64,000 nt of DNA from Sinomonas cyclohexanicum (GTDB lineage Bacteria > Actinomycetota > Actinomycetes > Actinomycetales > Micrococcaceae). Below the pieces are notes generated by a model. The model was not told the origin of the DNA. It searched no databases and saw nothing but the letters and a program-made list of their open reading frames with translations. This document shows positions 17,317 through 26,218 of the stretch, piece by piece. Each line of letters begins with the position of its first letter. The first letter of the stretch is position 1. The DNA lies in assembly GCF_020886775.1 (NCBI RefSeq), contig NZ_AP024525.1, positions 1,426,001 through 1,490,000 on the forward strand. Reading direction: 5' to 3'. Made by a program: the position numbers and the translations under genes.

Positions 17317-19598
17317 GCGCGCTCCTCTCGTTGGCCGGCTGGGACGGCGGACAGCAGAATGGCGTCTGCGAGCACGTCGTCGCCGGGAATGTCGGCGCTC
17401 GTGAGGTCCGCGGGCTCCACCACGACGCGGGTGGTCTTGAACTCGGGCATGCCGGAGATCGGGTCCGTGGCGGGGTGGGTGAGCAGGTTCGCCGAGGCCG
17501 GGCCCGCGAAATGGAACGGGAGGAAGACCGTGTCCGGCCGGACGGCGGCGGTCAGCTCGGCGCGGCACACGACCTCGGGCCGCTGATTCGCGTCGCCGGG
17601 CCGGAGGAGGCCCGCCGCCGCGTCCCGCCGGGCCGCTCGGCCGGCGCGGCATATGCGGACCCACGCGCCGTCGTCGATCCCGAGCCTCGCTGCGGGGGCT
17701 GGGTGGATCGCGAGGCGCGCCTCGGGCTGCGCGGCCGCGAGGCCGGCGACGCGGCGGGTCTGGGCGCCGGACTGGTAGTGCTCGAGGAGCCTGCCGGTCG
17801 CGAGCTGGAACGTGCCCGGAGTGGGGGCCGCGGCGCCGGGCTCGGTGGCGGACTGGGGTGCGACGGCCCGGATGGGGACGAGCCTGGCCCGGCCGTCCGG
17901 GTGCGCGAACCGCTCGGCGAAGAGCCGGGGCGTGCCGCCCACGCCATCGCGGACGGGGGCTCCCTCGGGGCACGGCCAATACAGCGCCTCGCCGGCGTCG
18001 AGCCGGCCGTACGTGACTCCCGAGTAGTCGGCCGGCCCGCCGGCGGAGGCGGCGCGCAGCTCCTCGAACACCTCGTGAGGGTCCTCGGGGAAGCGCGACG
18101 GCGCGTCCAGCAGCGCCGCGAGCCGGTTCATGATCCACAGCTCGCTGCGCGCGCCGGTCGGAGGCGCGACGGCGCGCCGGCGCCGCAGGACGCGGCCCTC
18201 GAGGTTCGTCATGGTTCCCTCCTCCTCGGCCCACTGCAGGACCGGGAGCACCACGTCCGCCTCCCGCGCCGTCTCGGAGAGGAAGAAGTCGCATACCACG
18301 AGGAAGTCCAGGGCCCTGAGCCCCTCGCGGACCGACGCCGCGTCTGGCGCCGAGACCACGACGTTGGCGCCGTGCACGAAGAGGCAGCGCACGCCGCCGG
18401 GGTTTCCGTCGGCGGTCGGCCTGCCGAGGGACGCAAGGAGCTCGACGGCGGGCACCCCGGGCCCGGGGATGCTCGCCTCGGGTACGCCCCACACGCGCGC
18501 GATGTGCTCGCGGGCGGCGGGGTCGGTGATCTTCCGGTACCCCGGCAGCTGGTCCGACTTCTGGCCGTGCTCGCGCCCGCCCTGTCCGTTGCCCTGGCCG
18601 GTGAGCGTGCCGTAGCCGCCGCGCGCCGAGCCCGGCAGCCCGAGCAGCAGCGCAAGGTTGATCGCGGCGGTGACGGTGTCCGTGCCGTCGGCGTGCTGCT
18701 CGATCCCGCGGCCCGTGAGGATGTAGCACGAGCCTGTCCGGGCGGACTCCGCGAGCCGCCGGGCGGCCTCCCGCACGAGGTGCGCGGGGACGCCGGTGGC
18801 GGCTTGGACGCGCTCGGGCCACCACGGTGCCACCGAGCGGGCCAGCGCCCCCAGTCCTGCCGTCCGCTCCGCGACGTAGACCTCGTCCGCGAGCCCCTCG
18901 TTCAGGACCACGTGCGCGAGGCCCAGCAGGAGGACGAGGTCCGTGTGCGGGGCCGGCGCGAGGTGGAGGCCCGCGCCGTCGGCAGTGAGGGCCGCGGTCG
19001 CCGAGCGGCGGGGGTCGACGACGATGAGCCCGCCCGCCTCCCGCGCGCCGGCGAGGTGCTGGACGAACGGGGGCATCGTGTCCGCGACATTGGAGCCGAG
19101 CATGAGGACGGTGTCCGCGGCGTCGAGGTCGGCGAGCGGGAAGGGCAGTCCCCGGTCGATCCCGAACGCCCGGTTCGCGGCGGCTGCGGCCGAGGACATG
19201 CAGAACCGGCCGTTGTAGTCGATCCGGGACGTGCCCAGCGCGACTCGTGCGAACTTGCCCAGCAGGTAGGCCTTCTCGTTGGTCAGGCCCCCGCCGCCGA
19301 ACACCCCGACGGCGTCCTTCCCGTGCGCCGCCTGGACGCGCCGGACCTCCGCGGCGACCCGCGCGAGGGCGACGTCCCAGTCCACGGCGACCAGCTCGCC
19401 GTCGTCCGTGCGCATGAGCGGCGAGGTGACCCGCTCGGGGTGCGCGAGGAGTTCTGCGGCAGTCCACCCCTTGCGGCACAGGCCGCCGCGGTTGGTGGGG
19501 AAGTCGCGGCCGGCCACCTCGGGGGCCGCGTCCTGAGGCGACGGCGTCACCGTCATCGCACACTGGAGCGCGCAGTAGGGGCAGTGCGTGGCCGTCAC
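17313..19598 (-). CDS. nasA: Assimilatory nitrate reductase, molybdopterin catalytic subunit
   Basis: The 761-residue molybdopterin oxidoreductase begins with the [4Fe-4S] motif at C6, C9, C13 and C41 (CPYCALQC ... GGLCRKGWTA). It continues with molybdopterin-guanine-dinucleotide binding segments ('GVFGGGGLTNEKAYLLGKFAR', 'VLMLGSNVADTMPPF', 'TGRGIEQHADGTDT') and a C-terminal dinucleotide-binding barrel ('FQLATGRLLEHYQSGAQTRR', 'VFLPFHFAGPASANLLTHPATDP'). It has no twin-arginine signal, so it acts in the cytoplasm. The GTG at 19598 begins three bases after the narK stop, and the stop overlaps nasB. Transport, reduction and electron supply are therefore one operon. Confidence 0.93.
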   Translation of the reverse strand: MTATHCPYCALQCAMTVTPSPQDAAPEVAGRDFPTNRGGLCRKGWTAAELLAHPERVTSPLMRTDDGELVAVDWDVALARVAAEVRRVQAAHGKDAVGVFGGGGLTNEKAYLLGKFARVALGTSRIDYNGRFCMSSAAAAANRAFGIDRGLPFPLADLDAADTVLMLGSNVADTMPPFVQHLAGAREAGGLIVVDPRRSATAALTADGAGLHLAPAPHTDLVLLLGLAHVVLNEGLADEVYVAERTAGLGALARSVAPWWPERVQAATGVPAHLVREAARRLAESARTGSCYILTGRGIEQHADGTDTVTAAINLALLLGLPGSARGGYGTLTGQGNGQGGREHGQKSDQLPGYRKITDPAAREHIARVWGVPEASIPGPGVPAVELLASLGRPTADGNPGGVRCLFVHGANVVVSAPDAASVREGLRALDFLVVCDFFLSETAREADVVLPVLQWAEEEGTMTNLEGRVLRRRRAVAPPTGARSELWIMNRLAALLDAPSRFPEDPHEVFEELRAASAGGPADYSGVTYGRLDAGEALYWPCPEGAPVRDGVGGTPRLFAERFAHPDGRARLVPIRAVAPQSATEPGAAAPTPGTFQLATGRLLEHYQSGAQTRRVAGLAAAQPEARLAIHPAPAARLGIDDGAWVRICRAGRAARRDAAAGLLRPGDANQRPEVVCRAELTAAVRPDTVFLPFHFAGPASANLLTHPATDPISGMPEFKTTRVVVEPADLTSADIPGDDVLADAILLSAVPAGQREERA

Positions 19599-19601
19599 GG
19601 C

Positions 19602-21035
19602 TCAGACCCCCGCCTGGGCGGCGCGGGAGCCGGGGCGCAGATAGCACGCCCACGCCACGGCGAGCATGAGCGCGTACGCTGCGACGAAGCCGAAGAACGC
19701 CGGGATGTAGGAGCCGGTCGCGCTGGCTGAGGCGCCGAGGACCTGAGGGATCGCGAAGCCGCCGTACGCGCCGATCGCCGAGACGAGGCCCAGCGCCGCG
19801 GAGGCGAGTCGAGAGGTGTACGACGGCGCGGCGCCGGCTCGGGCGGCACGGCTGGCTGTCGTGAACACGGCGGGGATCATGCGGTACGTCGAGCCATTGC
19901 CGATCCCGCTCGCCGCGAACAGGGCCAGGAACAGGACGAGGAAGAGCCAGAAGCTCTTCGCCGGGAGCGTGGCGATGACCGCGAGCGTCACGAGGGCCAT
20001 CGCAGCGAACGACGCGACGGTGACCCTCGCGCCGCCGAACCGGTCCGCGAGGCGGCCGCCGTAGGGCCGGGCGAGCGAGCCCACGAGCGGGCCGAGGAAG
20101 GCCAGGGAGAGGGCCACGGCGCCGCCGGCGAGGGGGATGGGGAGCGCCGAGAACGTCGGGAAGATGTCGTGGATGAGCTTGGGGAAGACCCCGCCGAAGC
20201 CGATGAACGAGCCGAACGTGCCCACGTACAGGAAGGCGATGACCCACAGGTGCGGCTCGCGGAGCGCGGCGAGCGAGCCCGCGACGTCGCCCTTCGCGCG
20301 GGCGAGGTTGTCCATGCGCTTCCAGGCGCCGAACGCGGCGGCGAGGATGAGCGGGACCCACATGAGGCCCGCCACCATAAGGCTCGCGCCCGAGACGAAC
20401 AGCGCGGTGATGCTCACGGCGATCGGCACGACGAGCTGTGCGACGGCGGCGCCGAGGTTCCCGCCGGCCGCGTTGAGGCCGAGGGCCCAGCCCTTCTCCC
20501 GCGCGGGGAAGAAGAACGTGATGTTGGCCATCGAGCTCGCGAAGTTGCCGCCGCCGAACCCGGCGAGGCCCGCGACCGTGAGCATGAGCCAGAACGGAGT
20601 GGACGGGGCGGCCACGCACGCGGCCAGGCCGATCGTGGGGATGAGGAGCAGCAGCGCCGAGACGATGGTCCAGTTGCGTCCGCCGAAGCGCGGGACCATG
20701 AACGTGTACGGGATGCGCAGTGTGGCTCCGACGAGGCTCGGCATCGACAGGAGCCAGAACGTCTGGGCCGTGCTGAACGTGAAGCCCGCCGCGGGGAGCT
20801 GGACGACGACGATCGACCACAGCTGCCATACGACGAACCCGAGGAACTCGGCCGCGATGGACCAGCGCAGGTTCCGGCGGGCTACCGTGCGGCCTTCCCG
20901 TTCCCACTGCTCGGTGTCCTCGGGGTCCCAGTGCTCGATCCAGCGGCCCTTGCGGGTGTCGAGGCGCAGGGATGGCGAGGATGCGCGCTGAGGCGAGGTG
21001 GCGGCGTCGTGCGCGGTGCGCGGTTCTGTGCTCAT
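19602..21035 (-). CDS. narK: Nitrate/nitrite MFS transporter
   Basis: The 477-residue major-facilitator protein has a ~55-residue cytoplasmic N-terminus ('RIEHWDPEDTEQWEREG'-type motif typical of actinobacterial NarK) followed by about 12 membrane helices. NarK signatures include 'FGGGNFASSMANITFFFPAREKGWALGLNAAGGNLG' and 'GSFIGFGGVFPKLI'. It should import nitrate and possibly export nitrite. It is the first gene of narK-nasA-nasB and has a GlnR-like array about 65-100 bp upstream. The start 'MSTEPRTAHDAATSPQ' contains the host GTCGTGCGC word (21006-21014) in a non-conserved tail. Confidence 0.93.
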   Translation of the reverse strand: MSTEPRTAHDAATSPQRASSPSLRLDTRKGRWIEHWDPEDTEQWEREGRTVARRNLRWSIAAEFLGFVVWQLWSIVVVQLPAAGFTFSTAQTFWLLSMPSLVGATLRIPYTFMVPRFGGRNWTIVSALLLLIPTIGLAACVAAPSTPFWLMLTVAGLAGFGGGNFASSMANITFFFPAREKGWALGLNAAGGNLGAAVAQLVVPIAVSITALFVSGASLMVAGLMWVPLILAAAFGAWKRMDNLARAKGDVAGSLAALREPHLWVIAFLYVGTFGSFIGFGGVFPKLIHDIFPTFSALPIPLAGGAVALSLAFLGPLVGSLARPYGGRLADRFGGARVTVASFAAMALVTLAVIATLPAKSFWLFLVLFLALFAASGIGNGSTYRMIPAVFTTASRAARAGAAPSYTSRLASAALGLVSAIGAYGGFAIPQVLGASASATGSYIPAFFGFVAAYALMLAVAWACYLRPGSRAAQAGV

Positions 21036-21083
21036 GGGTGCTCCTGGAAGACGGAGGATCGGGTGGGATCTGGCTTGCCTTCA

Positions 21084-21089
21084 ACGCTA
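21084..21089 (-). promoter_or_regulatory. -10 box of narK
   Basis: TAGCGT on the minus strand, 48 bp upstream of the narK ATG. The proximal pentamer of the GlnR-like array lies in its -35 zone, consistent with activation. Confidence 0.5.
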
Positions 21090-21099
21090 GGAACGGCGC

Positions 21100-21137
21100 G
21101 TTTCGCGCGGCCGCACCCGCTGTAAACAGGCCGTGAC
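21100..21137. promoter_or_regulatory. GlnR-type box array upstream of narK
   Basis: Read on the minus strand: GTCAC (21137-21133), TTTAC (21126-21122), TGCGG (21115-21111, degenerate), GAAAC (21104-21100), each separated by six bases. GGCCGTGACAT on the plus strand is shared word for word with the nirD-side array (9142-9152). Confidence 0.72.
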
Positions 21138-21326
21138 ATCCACCTCTCACGGCCGGGCGGCGTGCCGTGAGGCGCAGAGAGCCAGGGAAAAACGAGTGTT
21201 CGGGATCACTACCGTCTCATCATGTGGACGCTCAGTCCGTTGCGTGGACTCACCGGACGTAGGATGGCGTGTACCCAGACCCCGGACCGAAAGTCAACTG
21301 CCGGTCCAGCATGTGAAAGCGAACCC

Positions 21327-22733
21327 ATGTCCAGCACTTCTGCGGTGACGGAGCCCTCAACCGGCCAAGCGGCCAACACGAAGGGCCGCGTCATCTTCTC
21401 GAGCCTCATCGGTACGACGATCGAGTTCTTCGACTTCTACGCGTACGCGACCGCGTCCGTCCTCGTGTTCCCTAAGCTCTTCTTCCCGAACGCGTCCGAC
21501 ATCAACGCGATCCTGTCCTCGTTCGCGATCTTCGGTGTCGCGTTCATCGCGCGGCCGGTCGGCTCGATCCTCTTCGGGCACTTCGGCGACAAGCTCGGGC
21601 GCAAGGGGACGCTCGTCGCGTCGCTGCTGACCATGGGTATCGCGACGTTCCTCATCGGCCTCCTCCCGCCGGCCACGACCCCCGGCTGGATGGTCATGGC
21701 CCCGCTGGCCCTCGTCATCCTGCGCTTCCTGCAGGGCCTCGCCCTCGGCGGCGAGTGGTCCGGCGCCGCACTGCTGGCCACCGAGAACGCGCCGGCCAAC
21801 AAGCGCGCCGTGTGGGGCACGTTCCCGCAGCTGGGCGCCCCGATCGGCTTCATCATCGCCAACGTCATGTACGTGGTCATGAACAGCTTCCTCACCGCCG
21901 CCCAGTTCGAGGCGTGGGGCTGGCGGATCCCGTTCCTGTTCAGCATCATCATGGTTGCGGTTGGCCTGTACGTGCGCCTCAAGCTCGTGGAGAGCACCTC
22001 GTTCAAGAAGGTCATCGATGAGGAGAAGGTCGCCAAGGTCCCGCTCGCCGCGACGTTCAAGCACCACTGGCGCGGCGTCATCGCCGGCACGTTCATCATG
22101 CTCGCCACCTACGTGCTGTTCTACCTGACCACGAGCTTCACGCTCACGTACGGCACCGCGCCCGCCTCGCCCGAGGTGGCCAGAGCGGCGGCCGAGAAGG
22201 CGGGCAAGGCGTTCGACGCGGCGTCGTTCGTCCCGGGTCTCGGGATCGACCGCGGTCTGTTCCTGTGGATGCTCATCATCGGCGTGGTGTTCTTCGGCAT
22301 CTTCACGGTGGTCTCCGGCCCGCTCGCCGAGAAGTACGGCCGCCGCAAGTTCCTGCTGTGGGTCACGGGCCTCATCTTCGTGTTCGGCCTGGCCTGGGGC
22401 CTGATGTTCGGCCCCGGGACCGGTGCCGCCCTGGTCGGCCTGATCGTCGGCTTCGCGCTCATGGGCTCCACGTTCGGCCCGATGGCCGCGATCCTGCCCG
22501 AGCTGTTCCCGGCCAATGTCCGCTACACCGGCTCGGCGATCGCGTACAACCTCTCGTCCGTGCTCGGCGCGGCCCCGGCCTCGTTCGTGGCGATCGCGCT
22601 GTGGCAGTTCGGCAAGGGCAACACGGTGTGGGTCGGCGTATACCTCGCGGTCGCGGCCGTCCTGACGTTCGTCGCGCTGCTCCTCACCAAGGAGACCCGC
22701 GATGCCAAGTTCGAGGACAACGTCGCCGCGTAG
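21327..22733 (+). CDS. MHS-family metabolite/H+ symporter (MFS)
   Basis: The 468-residue protein has 12 predicted helices and metabolite:H+ symporter hallmarks: 'SLIGTTIEFFDFYAYATASVLVFPKLFFP' at the N-terminus, 'RPVGSILFGHFGDKLGRKGTL' (MFS loop 2-3) and 'RFLQGLALGGEWSGAALLATENAP'. Such proteins import osmolytes, dicarboxylates or aromatic acids. The ATG at 21327 follows GAAAG by about 9 bases; an upstream ATG in frame at 21222 would add a low-complexity extension. It is divergent from narK. Substrate is not predictable here. Confidence 0.88.
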   Translation: MSSTSAVTEPSTGQAANTKGRVIFSSLIGTTIEFFDFYAYATASVLVFPKLFFPNASDINAILSSFAIFGVAFIARPVGSILFGHFGDKLGRKGTLVASLLTMGIATFLIGLLPPATTPGWMVMAPLALVILRFLQGLALGGEWSGAALLATENAPANKRAVWGTFPQLGAPIGFIIANVMYVVMNSFLTAAQFEAWGWRIPFLFSIIMVAVGLYVRLKLVESTSFKKVIDEEKVAKVPLAATFKHHWRGVIAGTFIMLATYVLFYLTTSFTLTYGTAPASPEVARAAAEKAGKAFDAASFVPGLGIDRGLFLWMLIIGVVFFGIFTVVSGPLAEKYGRRKFLLWVTGLIFVFGLAWGLMFGPGTGAALVGLIVGFALMGSTFGPMAAILPELFPANVRYTGSAIAYNLSSVLGAAPASFVAIALWQFGKGNTVWVGVYLAVAAVLTFVALLLTKETRDAKFEDNVAA

Positions 22734-22771
22734 GTGGCTCCTCGAAGCCACGCAGGTGACTTCTCACAACG

Positions 22772-22818
22772 ACGGAGGTGACTCCTCGGCGGGCATTCCG
22801 CTGAGGAGTCACCTCCGT
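22772..22818. terminator. 16-bp perfect hairpin between convergent genes
   Basis: ACGGAGGTGACTCCTC (22772-22787) pairs perfectly with GAGGAGTCACCTCCGT (22803-22818) around a 15-nt loop. Further copies of the word GAGGAGTCA/GAAGAGTCAGCTCCG follow to 22858. It lies between the MHS gene and the biotin carboxylase gene. Confidence 0.75.
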
Positions 22819-22878
22819 TTCGTTGAAGAGTCAGCTCCGCTGTAGCGAGGAGTCAGATCCGCTGCGCTGCCGCGGGCC

Positions 22879-24687
22879 TCAGTCCTCGATCGTCGCGATG
22901 AGGGCGCCCGCGCCCACCGTCTGGCCGGGCTCGGCCGTGAGGCCCTTGATCGTGCCCGCCTTGTGCGCCGTGAGCGGCTGCTCCATCTTCATGGCCTCGA
23001 GCACGACGATGAGATCGCCCTCCGCGACCACGTCGCCGTCCGCGACGGCCACCTTCACGATGGTGCCCTGCATCGGCGCCGTGAGCGCGTCTCCGCCGGC
23101 CGCGCCGCCCGGGGCCGCGCCGCGCGAGCCCCGTGCCTTCTTCTTGGCCTTGGACGCCTTGCCGGACGCCAGGGACAGCGTGCCCGGGATCGTCACCTCG
23201 AGGCGCTTGCCGCCCACCTCGACGACGATGCTCTGCCGCGTGGCGTCGTCGTCCGCGCCGTCACCGGCACCGAGCGGTCCCGCATAGGCGGGGATCGTGT
23301 TGTCGAACTCGGTCTCGATCCAGCGCGTGTGGACGCTGAACGGACCCTCGGCCGGGGCGAACGCGGGGTCGCTCACGACGGCGCGGTGGAAAGGCACGAC
23401 GGTCGGCATGCCGGTGATCGTGAGCTCGTCGAGAGCGCGTCGGGCGCGCTGCAGCGCCTGCTGGCGCGAGGAGCCCGAGACGATGAGCTTGGCGAGCATC
23501 GAGTCGAAGTTGCCGGAGATGATGTCCCCGGCCACGACGCCGGAGTCGACGCGTACGCCGGGTCCGGTCGGGTAGGTCAGAGTCTCGACCGTGCCGGGCG
23601 CGGGCATGAAGCCGCGGCCGGCGTCCTCGCCGTTGATGCGGAACTCGAAGGAGTGGCCGCGGACCTCGGGGTCGTCATAGCCGAGCTCCTCGCCGCGGGC
23701 CAGGCGGAACTGCTCGCGGACGAGGTCGAAGCCGGTGACCTCCTCGGACACGCAGTGCTCCACCTGGAGGCGCGTGTTGACCTCGAGGAAGCTGATGGTG
23801 CCGTCCTGTCCGACGAGGAACTCGCACGTGCCGGCACCGAGGTAGCCGGCCTCCTTCAGGATCGCCTTGGACGCCGCGTAGAGCCGGCGGTTCTGCTCCT
23901 CGCTCAGGAACGGCGCGGGGGCCTCCTCGACGAGCTTCTGGTTGCGGCGCTGGAGCGAGCAGTCGCGGGTCGACACGACGACGACGTTGCCCGCAGCGTC
24001 GGCCAAGCACTGGGTCTCGACGTGGCGGGGCGCGTCGAGGAAGCGCTCGATGAAGCACTCGCCGCGGCCGAACGCGGCCGTCGCCTCGCGGACGGCGGAC
24101 TCGAACAGCTCGGGGATCTCCTCGAGAGTGCGGGCCACCTTGATGCCGCGGCCGCCGCCGCCGTACGCGGCCTTGATCGCCACCGGGAGGCCGAACTCGC
24201 GGGCGAACGCGAGGACCTCGTCCGCGGACCCGACCGGATCGGCGGTGCCGGGCACGAGGGGGGCGCCGACCTTCTCGGCGATGTGGCGCGCGCGGACCTT
24301 GTCGCCGAGCGCCGCGATGGACTCGGGGGAGGGGCCGATCCACGTCAGGCCGGCGTCGATGACGCGCTGCGCGAACTCGGCGTTCTCGGACAGGAAGCCA
24401 TAGCCGGGGTGCACGGCGTCGGCGCCGGACGCGCGGGCGGCGTCGATGAGCTTGTCCATCACGAGGTAGGACTCGGCCGCCGTCGTGCCGCCGAGGGCGA
24501 AGGCCTCGTCGGCGAGGCGCACGTGCAGCGCGTCGCGGTCCGGCTCGGCGTACACCGCGACGGAGGCGAGCCCCTCGTCGCGGGCTGCGCGGATCACGCG
24601 CACGGCGATTTCGCCGCGGTTGGCGATCAGCACCTTCGTGATCGGCCGGGTGGTGGACTCGTGGGAAGACGCGGCATTCGGCGACAA
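22879..24687 (-). CDS. Acyl-CoA carboxylase alpha subunit: biotin carboxylase plus biotin carboxyl carrier domain
   Basis: This AccA3/BccA-type protein carboxylates its own biotin with ATP and bicarbonate for acetyl/propionyl-CoA carboxylation. It shows '[21 protein letters not shown]', ATP-grasp '[13 protein letters not shown]', '[22 protein letters not shown]', '[12 protein letters not shown]' and, at the C-terminus, the biotinylation site '[11 protein letters not shown]' after an Ala/Lys-rich linker. I chose TTG at 24687 (602 residues) because GGAG lies 6 nt upstream; ATG 24744 is the alternative. The cognate beta (33787-35370), epsilon (33539-33790) and biotin ligase (36558-37448) genes are in the same window but not the same operon. 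Confidence 0.93.
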   Translation of the reverse strand: MSPNAASSHESTTRPITKVLIANRGEIAVRVIRAARDEGLASVAVYAEPDRDALHVRLADEAFALGGTTAAESYLVMDKLIDAARASGADAVHPGYGFLSENAEFAQRVIDAGLTWIGPSPESIAALGDKVRARHIAEKVGAPLVPGTADPVGSADEVLAFAREFGLPVAIKAAYGGGGRGIKVARTLEEIPELFESAVREATAAFGRGECFIERFLDAPRHVETQCLADAAGNVVVVSTRDCSLQRRNQKLVEEAPAPFLSEEQNRRLYAASKAILKEAGYLGAGTCEFLVGQDGTISFLEVNTRLQVEHCVSEEVTGFDLVREQFRLARGEELGYDDPEVRGHSFEFRINGEDAGRGFMPAPGTVETLTYPTGPGVRVDSGVVAGDIISGNFDSMLAKLIVSGSSRQQALQRARRALDELTITGMPTVVPFHRAVVSDPAFAPAEGPFSVHTRWIETEFDNTIPAYAGPLGAGDGADDDATRQSIVVEVGGKRLEVTIPGTLSLASGKASKAKKKARGSRGAAPGGAAGGDALTAPMQGTIVKVAVADGDVVAEGDLIVVLEAMKMEQPLTAHKAGTIKGLTAEPGQTVGAGALIATIED

Positions 24688-24803
24688 GGGCAACTCCGTT
24701 CTGTACTCCGCGAAGCCTAGCGCCCCTTTGGTGGTATCGCCCATATTGGTGGCGGATTCCGTGCGGAGAGGGCCGATCTGTTGTAGGAGGTCTACAAAAG
24801 CGC

Positions 24804-25541
24804 TCAGCGGTCGACGGCGGCGGCCCACCAGTCCGTGAGGCGCACCCCCGCGGTGGCCAGGAGGGCGCGCAGCGTCGAGATCGACAGGCCCACGACGGCG
24901 TGCGGGTCGCCGTCGACGCGGGAGAGGAACGCGCCGCCGAGGCCGTCGATCGTGAACGACCCGGCGCACTGCAGCGGCTCGCCCGTTGCGACGTACGCGG
25001 CGATCTCCTCCGCGTCCATGCTGGTGAACTCGACACCAGCGGATGCGACCAGGCCGGACCCGACTCGACCGGTGGCGACCAGACCGGTGGCGACTGCGTC
25101 CGCGCCCGGTGCGGGGGCGGCGTCGTGCGCCGGGTCCTGATGCTGCGCTTCCGGCGCCGCCCGCCGGTCCACGAGCCAGTGGCCGGTGTGCAGCACGCCA
25201 GCGCGCCCGCTCATGGCGGCGAGCCGCTCGCGGGCCACGTGCGGGGTGTACGGCTTGCCGAGGGCCTGGCCGTCGAGCTCGAATACCGAGTCGCAGCCGA
25301 GCACGAGCGTGCCCGCCGCGGCGGGGAGAGCGGCGACGGCCTCGGCCTTGGCCCGGGCCAGGAGCAGGGCCGTCTCCGCCGGAGACGCGGCCGGATGCCG
25401 CGCGGCGACCGCCTCCTCGTCCACGGCCGAGACGAGGACACGGTGCGGGATCCCGGCCTCCTCGAGGAGCTTGGTCCGCGCGGGTGACTTCGAGGCGAGG
25501 ACGAGGGTGGGCGGGGCGGGAGGCGCGGTGTGCACGGTCAC
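24804..25541 (-). CDS. maf: Maf-family nucleotide pyrophosphatase with a repeat-bearing insertion
   Basis: Maf proteins hydrolyse non-canonical or modified nucleoside triphosphates. The N-terminal '[19 protein letters not shown]', '[18 protein letters not shown]' and C-terminal '[25 protein letters not shown]' are clear. At 245 residues it is longer than the usual ~200. The extra ~45 residues (about 130-172) lie between '[11 protein letters not shown]' and '[15 protein letters not shown]'. They contain the host word product '[11 protein letters not shown]' and a degenerate tandem repeat '[20 protein letters not shown]'. The gene sits 117 bp upstream of the carboxylase alpha gene on the same strand. 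Confidence 0.93.
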   Translation of the reverse strand: MTVHTAPPAPPTLVLASKSPARTKLLEEAGIPHRVLVSAVDEEAVAARHPAASPAETALLLARAKAEAVAALPAAAGTLVLGCDSVFELDGQALGKPYTPHVARERLAAMSGRAGVLHTGHWLVDRRAAPEAQHQDPAHDAAPAPGADAVATGLVATGRVGSGLVASAGVEFTSMDAEEIAAYVATGEPLQCAGSFTIDGLGGAFLSRVDGDPHAVVGLSISTLRALLATAGVRLTDWWAAAVDR

Positions 25542-25591
25542 CCGCCCAGCCTAGCCCCGCGAGGCCTCGTGGCCCGGGGCATGATGGACCC

Positions 25592-26218
25592 ATGGCCGCC
25601 GCTCAGACCTACGACATCAAGAAGGCCCTCCCCGCCCTCTACGCGCCCAAGCCGGGCGTCATGGCCGAGGTCGACGTGCCCGAGCTCGCGTTCCTCATGA
25701 TCGACGGCCAAGGGGACCCCAACGTCTCCGTTGAGTACGCACAGGCCGTCGAGGCGCTGTACACGGCCTCCTACGCGGTCCGGGCACTGGCCAAGGAGGA
25801 ACTGGGGCGCGTCCACACCGTGGCACCGCTCGAAGGGCTGTGGAGCGCCGAGGACCCCTCGGCATTCATCAAGAGGGACAAGGCCTCGTGGGACTGGACC
25901 ATGATGATCGCCCAGCCCGACTGGGTCAACGCAGGCCTGGCCGCCGAGGCCCTCCGGCGCGCCGCCGCCAGGAAGCCCCTGCCGGCCCTGGGCCTCGTGC
26001 GGTTCGAGCCGTACGCCGAGGGCCGAGGCGTTCAGGTGCTCCACATCGGCCCCTACGACGACGAGGGGCCCGTGCTCGCGAGGCTCCATGACGAGTTCCT
26101 GCCCGAGCACGGCCTCGTCGAGCGGGGGCGGCACCACGAGATCTACCTCTCCGATTCCCGCAGGACCGAGCCGGCGAAGCTGCGCACCATCCTCCGCCAG
26201 CCGGTCGCGCCGCGCTAG
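25592..26218 (+). CDS. GyrI-like small-molecule-binding domain protein
   Basis: The 208-residue protein has a GyrI/SOUL-like fold: '[15 protein letters not shown]', '[17 protein letters not shown]', '[16 protein letters not shown]', '[30 protein letters not shown]' and '[25 protein letters not shown]'. Many actinobacterial proteins of this type stand alone without a DNA-binding domain and may bind or degrade small cyclic compounds. The start is ATG 25592, with only a weak ribosome-binding site. The stop TAG (26216-26218) shares the palindrome CTAG with the stop of the convergent MMPL gene. Confidence 0.85.
   Translation: MAAAQTYDIKKALPALYAPKPGVMAEVDVPELAFLMIDGQGDPNVSVEYAQAVEALYTASYAVRALAKEELGRVHTVAPLEGLWSAEDPSAFIKRDKASWDWTMMIAQPDWVNAGLAAEALRRAAARKPLPALGLVRFEPYAEGRGVQVLHIGPYDDEGPVLARLHDEFLPEHGLVERGRHHEIYLSDSRRTEPAKLRTILRQPVAPR

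Noticed and set aside
15751-21150. An open frame of about 1800 codons on the minus strand through narK, nasA and nasB
   Set aside because: Only the last 521 codons (nasB) match a protein family. The upstream part is the wrong frame of narK and nasA, with Arg/Gly/Pro-rich low-information translation typical of high-GC shadow frames.
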